The notes under the pieces are model-generated. The model was not told the DNA's origin, searched no databases, and worked only from the letters and a program-made list of their open reading frames with translations. A stretch of 64,000 bases of DNA, taken from NCBI GenBank assembly GCA_963969345.1, contig OZ017769.1, forward strand, positions 5,955,725 to 6,019,724, in the 5' to 3' direction. This stretch comes from Turbatrix aceti. Taxonomy: Eukaryota > Nematoda > Chromadorea > Rhabditida > Panagrolaimidae. The translations under genes were made by a program, and so were the position numbers. Positions within the stretch are counted from its first letter, which is position 1. Every line of letters starts with the position of its first letter. Shown here piece after piece: positions 28,611 to 38,600 of the stretch.

Positions 28611-29048
28611 ATGGATAGCATCATCAACATGCTCCCTGAGCGTTTTCGGCGTTACTCGACGCACATTGATTTTGTCGGCCAACATCACGCCGAACGTGTC
28701 TACCAGGTGAGTTTCTGTTTGTTTTTCCCCTACAGGATGTTTACCAACTGGTCCGGCTTCAGGCGATCCTGATCGTGGCCACTGTGGTCGGCTTCATCGC
28801 GGGCTACGTCGTGCAGCAGGTGTCGACGACTTTCGCAATCATCGGCGGCGGATTTCTGCTCGCCAACCTCATCCTGCTCTTCCCCCTGCCTGTCTTCCGT
28901 CAGCATCCTGTTCGTGTAGGTTTCCAAACTATTGATTTCTCGGTTGTAATTGAACGCGTTTCAGTGGACAACGCAGGAACAGCTCCGGAAGATCAGGAAC
29001 CCGGCTTCCGCCACACCTGCCCCGAAAGAAGGCAAGAAAAAGCAATGA
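28611..29048 (+). CDS. spcs-1: Signal peptidase complex subunit 1 (SPC12)
   Basis: Non-catalytic ER membrane subunit of signal peptidase. 119 residues from exons 28611-28706, 28736-28915 and 28965-29048. The first intron is only 29 bp (GTGAGT...CTACAG), very short but phase-consistent and required to join the conserved DFVGQHHAERVYQ helix to the first TM. Two TM hairpin segments follow (ILIVATVVGFIAGYVVQQ and a second around IIGGGFLLANLILLFPLP), then the family signature FRQHPVRW and a Lys-rich cytosolic tail. It is followed after 191 bp by mitochondrial Lon, in the same orientation. Confidence 0.93.
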
Positions 29049-29108
29049 TTAGGCTACGTTTTGTGCCTGGGTGGTTTATTTATTCGTTTTGTTTTTTTTT
29101 GGTTCCTG

Positions 29109-29114
29109 AATAAA
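29109..29114 (+). terminator. SPCS1 polyadenylation signal AATAAA
   Basis: A canonical hexamer 60 bases after the SPCS1 stop and about 125 bases before the acceptor (AATTCAG) next to the Lon start codon. This spacing fits an operon-type intercistronic region. Confidence 0.7.
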
Positions 29115-29239
29115 GCAACGTGTGATATTCTTTGGGGCGACTTTCGCAGGGATTGGACTATTCGGTACGAGACCGTGTTGCGTATCTTTTTCTTTTTATC
29201 ATCACCATTTTTGTGGTTTTTATGGGATCGTAATTCAGG

Positions 29240-32200
29240 ATGGCTTCAAAGCGTCTCATTTTTCGTACGCTAACAACACGAAGCTCTCTCCGGAGCGCTT
29301 CAAGTGTCGTAGCCCCTCGTCTACTGTCCAGCGCAGGCGTTGCGAGCTACAGGCCTCTTGCGCTAACCTCGGTCCGGAATTTCTCGTCTGCTGCCGGCGG
29401 GGGAGGAAACAGCAACGACGGAAACGGTCACGACGATCACAGCGGAGGAGGCGATGGATACGACGCGAATACCGCGGTCATCGAGCATGAACCCTTTGCG
29501 CCGTCCACCGTAACCGTTCCTGACGTCTGGCCCGACGTGCCAATCATTGCCATCAACCGGTACCCCCTTTTTCCGGGCTTTATCAAGAAGGTTGACGTAA
29601 GTTGAACAGTTTTGGCTGTTAGAAAGGGTTGTATGGATCTTTTTCAGATTGTGAGGGACGAAAAACTCATGAAGTTGATCCGGAGGAAGGTGGCGATGAG
29701 GCAGCCCTACGTCGGCGTCTTTGTCAAAAAAGACGACGAGAACAAGTCCGAGTCTATCACTTCGCTAGACGAGATCTACAAAGTCGGCTCGTTCGCGCAG
29801 ATTCTGGAAATGCGAGATCTGGGACCGATGATTGAAATCATCCTTTCTGCGCACCGCAGAATCCGCATCGTCGAGCCACTCGAAGACATCTTCACCGAGG
29901 AGGAGGTTGTCAAAACGCCATCCGTAGGTCGGGTCAACGGTCGCCGGGCGAAGCGGCAGGAAGCCAAGAAACGCGCTGCGGCCGCGGTCGCTGAACCGAA
30001 CCTCGTTTCGACCGACGAAACCGCAACCGTTCAGGCAAAATCAGCCGAGGAGCCAGCGGTTGCAGAAGGTGCGCCAGAGGGCGGTGAACGTCCGGCACAG
30101 GCACCACAGTCCCCAGCGTCGAAATCGATCATTCTGGCGAGGACGGAGAACGTGTTCAACGATTCGGTCGAGAAAACGATCGAGGTGAAAGCTTCGATGC
30201 AGGCGATCGTCCAGAATGTGAGGGACATCGTGCAGTACTCGCCGCTCTTCGGACAGCAGATCAATCTCCTCCTTCATCCGTCTCAGAATGTGATTGAGAA
30301 TCCCATTTATCTCTGTGATCTGGTGGCGACACTGGTCCAGAGTGCAGACACGAAGGATCTTCAGCAGATGCTCGAGGAGGAACATGTAAGTCTTTGCTGT
30401 GTTTTTAATTGAAAAAAAAATGACTCGGACTTTGAGGTCGGCATTTTGACTCTGATCGTTTCTTATAAAACATTTTTTATAAGAAACGCACAAAAAAGCA
30501 CCAAAACGTAGGCAAATTCCAGAATTAATGAATTTTGAACAAGAAATACTCAAAATCGATAAAAATTGTGAATTTTACCCCAAAAAATGTACATTTTCTT
30601 CAAAAAAAGTCGCTATTCTTTTTCTTAGGTTTTTTTTTGAAATTTTGCCCGTTTGCAGATCAAGGAACGCCTCCAACACGCTTTGCTGCTCCTGGAGAAG
30701 GAAAAAACAGTCGCGAAGCTGAAGCACGAGATCAACAAGGACGTCGAGAAGAAGGTGCAGGACCAGCACCGCAAATACCTCCTCAACGAGCAGCTCAAGG
30801 CCATCAAGCGCGAACTCGGCATCGAAAAAGACGACAAAACATCGGTGATCGAGCGTATGCGAGAGCGGCTGAAGGATCTCGTGGTTCCCGAGCACGTCAT
30901 GAAGGTGGTTGGCGAGGAGGAGCAGAAACTCAACTTCCTCGACCCTCATTCGAGCGAATTCAGCGTTTCCCGAAATTATCTCGACTGGCTGACGAATATT
31001 CCGTGGGGAAAGGTGTCCGAGGAGAATTTTGACCTCAAACAGGCCCAGGAGATCCTCGATGAGGACCACTACGGCATGAAGGACGTCAAAGAGAGGATTC
31101 TCGAGTTTATAGCTGTCGGAATCCTGAAAAAGAAGGTCGGCGGCAAGATTTTGTGCTTCCACGGGCCTCCGGGCGTCGGAAAGACGAGTATTGCAAAGTC
31201 AATTGCCAGGGCACTCAATCGACAGGTTAGTTGGATTTTTTGGAGATTTTCTGGGTTTTATGTGTGTTTTTGCAGTATTTCCGGTTCTCGGTGGGTGGCA
31301 TGACCGACGTCGCCGAGATCAAGGGTCATCGGCGGACGTACATCGGCGCGATGCCCGGAAAAATGATCCAGTGCCTCAAAAAAGTCCAAACGGAGAATCC
31401 GCTGGTGCTCATCGACGAAGTCGACAAAATCGGAGGCGCCGGCTACCACGGCGACCCAGCCTCGGCTCTTTTGGAGCTCCTAGACCCCGAGCAAAACCAC
31501 AACTTCATGGATCACTTCCTGGACGTCCCTGTCGACCTGTCGCGGGTGTTGTTCATCTGCACGGCCAACGTAATCGACACGATCCCCGGCCCGCTGAGAG
31601 ACAGAATGGAGCTGATTGAAGTCTCCGGCTACGTCGCAGAGGAAAAACTCAGCATCGCACAGAAGTACCTCGTTCCGCAGTGCAGGACCGACTGCGCGCT
31701 CGATGAGCAGCACCTCGACATCAATAAGGAGGCTATGGAGCTCCTCATCAAACAGTACTGCCGGGAGTCGGGTGTCAGAAACCTTCAGAAGCACGTTGAA
31801 AGGGTTGGTTTTAGTTTTGAGTTGTCATTTCGAGCCGAGCCTAAAAAATGACCAAAAAACTAATTTTTTTTTAGTTTTTTTTCGAAATCCAAAATTTCTT
31901 TGTTTTATAAATTTTTTTTGGTATCTTAATTTTTTTGACAAAAATTGAGTGTGCTTTTAAATTTTTTTTTCGAAATCCAAATTTTTTTTGTTTTATCAAT
32001 TAATTTTTTCACAAAAATTGAGTGAAAATTGTAATTTTGACTCGGTTGATTCAAATGTGAATTTTGTGTCTAATAAAATTCATTTCAGGTGTTCCGCAAG
32101 GCGGCCTTCCAAATCGCAGGCCGGCCCGAAGGCGCCGAGGACGAAAAAATCATTGTCTCCCCTGAAAACCTCGAAAAATTCGTCGGACGCCCGAAGTTCA

Positions 32201-32880
32201 CGTCAGATCGCATGTACGACGTGACTCCACCCGGAGTCATCATGGGCCTCGCGTGGACGGCGATGGGAGGCAGCGCGCTGTACATCGAGGCGAGTCTTCG
32301 CAAACGGTACTCACCCAAGAAACGCGAACTTCCCGACGTCGTCCCCGCCCCCGAAGGCCAGCAAACTCCTCCCTCGCCTGATGGCAGCCTGGAGGCGACC
32401 GGTCACCTCGGAGACGTCATGAAAGAGTCGATGAGGACGGCGTACACAGTTGCGAAGAACGTCCTCTTCCGCAAGTGGCCGGAGAACGAGCTCCTCGAAC
32501 AGGCGCACATCCATGTCCACGTTCCGGAAGGCGCTGTGCCCAAAGACGGCCCTTCTGCGGGCTGCACGATCGCCTCAGCGCTGCTCTCACTCGCGATGGG
32601 CATCCCCGCGAGGCAGAACGTCGCGATGACGGGCGAGGTCTCGCTGACCGGCAAAGTTCTGCCCATCGGAGGCGTCAAGGAAAAAATCATTGCGGCAAAG
32701 AGAGTCGGCGTCAACTGCGTCATCCTGCCCGAGGAAAATCGCAAGGACTTCAACGACCTCCCTGAGTTTATCACGAGCGACGTCGAGGTCCACTTCGTTC
32801 ACGTCTACGACGAGGTCTTTGACATTCTCTTCCCCGACTTTGATGCAGTCAAGCTGAAGGCTCAGGCCGCGGAGGCTTGA
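29240..32880 (+). CDS. lonp-1: Mitochondrial Lon protease (LONP1)
   Basis: ATP-dependent serine protease of the mitochondrial matrix that degrades misfolded and regulatory proteins. Five exons: 29240-29596, 29648-30385, 30659-31225, 31276-31803, 32089-32880; 993 residues. Order: a basic, Ser/Arg-rich presequence (about 1-50), a Gly-rich linker, the N-terminal substrate domain starting near [15 protein letters not shown] and interrupted by an Ala/Glu-rich insertion, the coiled-coil segment ([16 protein letters not shown]), AAA+ with Walker [10 protein letters not shown] and Walker B VLIDEVDK, then the protease domain with catalytic Ser in [10 protein letters not shown] and Lys in [18 protein letters not shown]. 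All exon junctions are phase 0. Intron 4 carries a tandem duplication. It probably forms an operon with SPCS1. Confidence 0.98.
31881..32024 (+). repeat. Tandem duplication in Lon intron 4
   Basis: Two diverged copies of a T-rich unit of roughly 70-90 bp. Each contains CGAAATCCAAA (at 31883 and 31971) and ends in ACAAAAATTGAGTG (31938 and 32011). No coding role is apparent. Confidence 0.8.
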
Positions 32881-33405
32881 TTGGCCGTGCTTCTGGACTT
32901 TTGGACTAGGATATCACCTACCTATACTGTTTTTTGATGTTTTCTGCCCCTGATGCCGCTGCTGTACCCGTTCGCCGCCCCCGGCGTGTTGTTGATCGAT
33001 TGGACGTCCTCTTTTTTAAATTTTATAGTTAAAGTTGTTAGACTGCTCCCCCAGACGACGGTGTTTCCTAGAGTTCGGTTCGCAACCGGGTGTGTATTTT
33101 TTGAGATGGATCAAACAGTTTTTTGCTCTGTTCGCCAGCAAAATTCACAGGGCCGATTTTTTGTCGGCCGTAAAACACAAAAAAATTATGCAAAAAAATT
33201 GTGAAAATCATAATACATTCTTTAAAAAACATTTTATCGAAAAAGGATATAAAAAAGGATAGAAAGGTGCAAAGTAAACAAATCGTGTTTTTTTGTACTC
33301 TTTTTTCAAATTTTTATAAAATTTGACATGAAACAGATAATTTTTTATCAAATATCGGCCTGGGCCGTTCTGAAAACCTTATTTACCGGCTTGGATGATT
33401 TTCAG
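32881..33405. other. Lon-TTC1 intercistronic region
   Basis: 525 bp, A/T-rich in the second half, ending in GATTTTCAG directly before the TTC1 ATG. No canonical AATAAA found close to the Lon stop. Nothing else recognised. Confidence 0.5.
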
Positions 33406-34092
33406 ATGGAAGAAACAGGTGACTCTCCGCTCCCCGAAGCCGTCGCCACGGCCGAAGCGGGATCTTCCTCGGAAACCCCCGCGGAAGCGGCGGAACGCGA
33501 ACTCGATGAACGCAAATCCCGAGAAGCGCTCCTGACTGACGAGCAGCGAGCGGCGATCGCTGAAAAATGCGAGAAGGCAAAGCTCACGGGTAACGATCAC
33601 TTTGGCCACGGCCGATTCGCGGAAGCCGAGACAGCGTACGGCGAGGCGATCGACGGAGCCCTCCTCTCCATGGGCACCCAGCTGGCGGTGTACCACTCGA
33701 ACAGGGCCGCTGCAAGGATCAAGCTTGAGCGCTGGGCGGAAGCCATCGTCGACTGCACGAAGGCGATCGATCTGGGCGCGCCCAACGACAAGCCCCTCGA
33801 ACGCCGCGCCTACGCGAGACTGCACTCCGGGGACGACAACGAGCTCGACGCTGCCCTGGCCGATTACGAGGCCCTGCTGAGCAAGAACCCGTCTTCCGCG
33901 ACATTCCTCAGCGCCAAGGCGAGTCTCCAGGCAAAGATTGCCGCGCGCAACGAAAAACTCAAGGCCGAGATGATGCAGCAGCTCAAGAACCTCGGAAACC
34001 TCTGCCTCAAGCCGTTCGGCCTCAGCACGGACAACTTTGAACTCAAGCAGCAGGAAGGAGGCGGGTATTCCGTCGGCATGAAAAAGACTTGA
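33406..34092 (+). CDS. Tetratricopeptide repeat protein 1 (TTC1)
   Basis: Small cytosolic TPR adaptor, 228 residues, single exon; members bind Hsp90 and Ras/G-alpha partners in vertebrates. An acidic, Ala/Glu-rich N-terminus (about 1-60) is followed by three TPR units: KAKLTGNDHFGHGRFAEAE, VYHSNRAAARIKLERWAEA and a third around LERRAYARLHSG. The C-terminal helix and tail LKNLGNLCLKPFGLSTDNF is the TTC1 signature (vertebrate LGNLVLRPFGLSTENF). The ATG follows GATTTTCAG immediately, so the upstream in-frame ATG at 33328 lies before the acceptor and was not used. Tail-to-tail with NDUFA13, 219 bp apart. Confidence 0.93.
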   Translation: MEETGDSPLPEAVATAEAGSSSETPAEAAERELDERKSREALLTDEQRAAIAEKCEKAKLTGNDHFGHGRFAEAETAYGEAIDGALLSMGTQLAVYHSNRAAARIKLERWAEAIVDCTKAIDLGAPNDKPLERRAYARLHSGDDNELDAALADYEALLSKNPSSATFLSAKASLQAKIAARNEKLKAEMMQQLKNLGNLCLKPFGLSTDNFELKQQEGGGYSVGMKKT

Positions 34093-34311
34093 ACTACTGC
34101 CTCTGGAAAACATAAAAACCACTTGTCAGCCCCCCTACTCCCGCGTGGATTTTTTTGCTTTACCGTTGTTTTCACTTGTGTGAAAAAAAAGACAGGGGTG
34201 TATCATTCTTTTACACATAAAATCGCCTAATGTAAGGAAAATAATCGAACGAGCATGGGAAACGACAGAGGAAGCCGAGGCAAACCGCTTCCAGACTACG
34301 GAAGTGATCAC

Positions 34312-34952
34312 CTACCAGATATACTGGCCCATCCACGCGGGAATCCACTTGTCGTAGAACTTGGGTGCCGAGTACTCGCTGTGATGCTTGAAGAGAGCTT
34401 CGTCGTACTGCGCCTTGCGAGGCGAGTGGGCAAAGACCTCGTACTGTCCGGGATCCCACCACTTGTCGCCGAGGGTGTAGTAGACCGGCTCGCCGTACCA
34501 CGTGCCCGTCTTCCAGCCAGGCACGTCCTTCATGACCTCATTCTCGATGTCGCGGTTGCGTTTCAGGAGTTTGAGCCATCTGAAAAAAAATTGAACGATG
34601 CCCAAAAAAATCAACGTCCCCCGAATAAAAAAAACCAAAAAAAAAAACTCACTCGCGATCTCGTTCGGCGGTGAGGAAGGGCTCAAGAGCGTTGAGAATG
34701 TCTCGATCCTCGAACTTTTCCGTCTGGCGATGACGCTTCTGGGTGTATGCCTGGAATGCGCCGAACACGCCGCATCCGATGAGGCCGGGGATGACGATGC
34801 CCGCTGCAAAGACAATTTTATCGTCAACCACGTCATCATCCCCCTAGAGACAACTTACGGCGCCAGACGGCACGTGGGTACGTGCGGTTCCAGTTGAACC
34901 TGCGATAGCCGCCAGGCGGCGGCATTTCCTGTCGCGGAGGTTCCGCGGCCAT
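34312..34952 (-). CDS. NADH dehydrogenase subunit NDUFA13 (GRIM-19)
   Basis: Accessory subunit of mitochondrial respiratory complex I, also known as GRIM-19. Exons 34952-34859, 34803-34653 and 34579-34312; 170 residues. The N-terminus has the family signature QEMPPPGGYRRFNWNR. A single TM (IVIPGLIGCGVFGAFQAYT) is followed by a charged helix with FEDRDILNALEPFLTAERDRE and then MKDVPGWKTGTWYGEPVYYT, the most conserved stretch of the family. The two introns are 55 and 73 bp. It is opposite in strand to TTC1. Its ATG is 650 bp from the TRPN stop codon. Confidence 0.95.
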
Positions 34953-35601
34953 GGCTGAAAATATTACGAGTTGGATTCGAACGCAATCGGTAAAAAATTC
35001 GTTTTGGCAGACCGCGCGGTTCCGATGGGTTATGTTAAAACGAAGTCGCCAGATTGTTTCTCGGAAACCAACTGTAGAAAACAATCAGCGAACGAACAAA
35101 AGTTGAAAGCTGGAGCATAAAATCTCTCAAATCGAGGGTTTAATTTCGTTGCGAAACTCTTTATCGTGCGCGCACGCGCACTTTTTGTTTCTTTCAATTT
35201 TTTTGTTGAGGGAGGCTTGCTACGATTTTGCTGCATCTTTTTGCTGCTTTTTCACGTTTTTTTGGATACGTTTTGTTTACCGTAGCAAACTGCCAAGGTC
35301 GCGTTTATTTGGCGGTGTTGGGGATTTTGGATGCATAATTTTATTGGTGCCTAAAAACATAAAAAATATTTTTTTTGTGTTTTTTATTTACGATAAATGT
35401 ATTTTTTTTTGTGTTTTTGTTAGATTTAACATATCTTTATTAGCATGTGATACGTGTGAGATTCAATAGGAAAGAAACACAATGATCAACAATCTACTGA
35501 AAAGAGACCGCGCGGCATAGGACGACACAAGTCGTAACCGGGAGGGAGAATGAATGCATCGGGCACAACATAGAATATTACAAAACAAACAAAAAACAAT
35601 T
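34953..35601. other. NDUFA13 upstream / TRPN downstream region
   Basis: 649 bp, T-rich with several long T runs. Presumably the NDUFA13 promoter and the TRPN 3'UTR. A minus-strand frame around 35236 has no family features. Confidence 0.5.
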
Positions 35602-38600
35602 TTAATCACTGTGGGCGAGAGCAGCGGTCGCAGATCGGGCTTTGCCCGCCATTTGGTAGTACATTTCGACGATTCGGGTCCAATCGATGACGTGCTCGAG
35701 ACTCATGTTTTGGACGTGGCCTGCTTCGTCTGAAAAGTGACAAGTTGTAGGATTGGAAGGGGACATAAAATTGGACCCCAAACTCACCGTCATCGTCCTT
35801 GTCCATGAGCGTGGGCGACGAACGCCCGTTTTGGCCGGTCATTGAGAATGCGTCGATGTTTTCTTCGTATCGGAGGTCCTGCTGCGCTTTTTGGGTGCAT
35901 ACTTTTACTGAAATTGACGGAAATTAGGAAATTAGTTTTAGGACTAAAAGAGGTACTCACGGCGGTTACGATAGGCGACTTTGAGCACGATGAAGAGCTT
36001 GGTGAGCATATTTATCGGCGACGGCGTGGCGGAGCGTTTGTTCATCTGACGGATGAGCATGGCCCTTCCGAACTTCCATTCCTTGTCGGACTGAGCCTGA
36101 ATTCTCTGATAAGTATCTGACATCATAGCAATGAGCAGGTTGATAAGGACGATGAGCGTCACCATCATGTAGATGCCAAAGAGCAGCTTGAGAATCATCT
36201 TGGCAAAGTCGGGCACGAGGTGGAGCGGAGGCATGCTGTCGGGCTCGACGAGGCCAAAGAGCGAGAAGAAGAGCATCTCGAGGGTCTGTCCGGGAGATGC
36301 GAGTCTCATGAGCTCCGCGCTGTCCTCGTCCACCGGCTGGTACGCGGGCTGGAAGATGGACGTCACATGCAGGGTGAATCCCGCGACGAAGAGCATCAGG
36401 ATGACGAGGAAACGGGTGAGATCGTACATGAGATCCCGGATGATGATCGCCCACGGTCCGAAGAGGTGATGCACCGTGAGGAAGTCGAGAAATTCTACGA
36501 ATGCGAAGAGCAGCGCGAACGCGAGCAGCTGGTTTTTGAGGTAGAGCATCGTGCGCGCGAAGTGCAGACGCTCGTCGTTGTCCAGGTGGGTCAGGTAGAT
36601 GAATGGCAGCAGAAATGCTAGGATGTGGACGGCGATTGCTAGGGCTGATAGGATGAGGATGAGCACCTTGACGATTCCCAGGCCGGCGGAGCCCCCGCCG
36701 ACGTGGGATAACTCGGAAACTAGGTTGCCGGATAGCCACAGTAGCAAAACCCACTCCACGGGATTAGGCATGATGGACGTCACCTCGTACATCTTGTGCG
36801 TGATGTTGAGCACGACGACGGTGAGCAGGATGACGAAGTAGACGTGCGAGACGATGTGGCAGACGAACTTGATGATCGGGGCCCGGCCCATTCTGCTGTC
36901 GAGCGGGAGCGAGAAGTAGAACCACGCCGGAGGACAGATGAGCACGAAAATGGTGAAGGCGAGTGTTTTGCCGAAGGACCAGTCGACGCGACCTGTCCAG
37001 ACCTCGGTTAGGTATCTTTGGACACTCGCGTACGATACGACCTCTTTTTGCTCGTTTTCGATTAGGACGTCCAACAGGGGACGACCTCTGGCGTCCTTAG
37101 CTTTAAGCAGGAGTGCCGCGTTGTACTCCGCTGCTGTGATGCCTAGCAACTCGACCGCCATGTTCTCCGCGTAGATGGCCACGTTGCTGAGATCCTTGGC
37201 CCGTTCTTTTTCTTTCTCGGACATGTCCCGGTACAGCGAGGATAACTTGACGGCTGTGTCGATGGGCGCCGGTGACTGGAGGATGAATTCCTCGAGAGGC
37301 TCGTTGTCCGTGCCCTTGCCACACACCATCAGGTCGAAGATGAACTTTCGGTCGTCCATGAGCGCATAGGTGTCGTGTTTTTGTTTAAGCAGGAAGCGAA
37401 GGCAGTCGGTGTGGTTATGCGCGGCCGCAAAACAGAGCGGCACCTTGCCCTCCTTCGTCTCGGCTTGTGGGTCGGCGGAGCTGTTGACGAAGAGCTCGAC
37501 GACGTTGAGGTGGCCTGCCTTGGTGGCGTAGTGCATGCCCGTCCAGCCGTTCTGGTCCATAACGTTGATGTTGGAGCCCTGCGCGATGAGCAGGGACACC
37601 ATCTCGTAGTGACCGTTCATGGCCGCCAGGTGGAGGGGTGTCCGACCGCGCCAGTCCTTCGCGTGCTGTTGTTGTGTGGACCGGGAGAGTAGCATGCCTA
37701 CGACTGCAATGTGGCCTTGCTGGGCGGCCAGGTGCAGCGGGATGACGTTCTGAAAAACAACTTGTTGGGATTTCTAGATTTTCTAAGAGCTTACCATAGT
37801 AGTAGACGTAGCATCCACCTGCACGCCCTGGTTCAGCAGCATGCGCACGAGGGAGTCATGCCCGCTCTGCGACGCCAGGTGAAGCGGAGTGAGTCCGTAT
37901 TCGGTAGAGAACTCCTTGACAACTAGGTGGTTGTAGATCGGCGGTTCGGATCTCACGCTGGCCGGCACGTGCTTGAGCATCTCGTTGACAAAATCGCTGT
38001 TACCGTAGTACGCGGCGATGTGCATCGCGTTGAGACCCGTCTAAAACGCACTGTTACCGTAGATCGTGTAAGAAAGCAAGGCTACATACCTTTTTGGAAC
38101 AGCGTTTCCAAAGATTCTTGTCGAAGGCTTCCAGGATGGCGACATGGCCGTTCTTGGCACCGAGGTGCAGGGCACTCATTCCGTGCTGCAAAGATCTCAT
38201 TAGTCCAATTATCTTTGCCAATTTTAAAACTCACAGCGTTTTCGTCCTCCGGGTTTGCTCCATTTTCGAGAAGGATCTTGACAATGTTCTGATGTCCACC
38301 TGCCGCGGCCATGTGCAGCGCGGTGGCTTCCATGGTTTTGGTCTTGGCACAAATGACCATAGGCTTGTCGATCATCATGAGCTCCTTCACGACGGCCAAA
38401 CTGCCCTTCATCGCAGCGATGTGAGCGCAGGTGAACCCGTTCTGGTCGATGGCTGTCAAAACGGCGCGGTTGTTCTGCTTCATCTTGAGGAAGATCTTGA
38501 CGACGTCCGGATAGTCGTTTTCGGCAGCCAGGTGCAGAGGGGTCTGGCCCTTGTCGTCACGCGCGTTGGGATTTGCGCCAAGAGCCAGTAGGGTCTGTGA

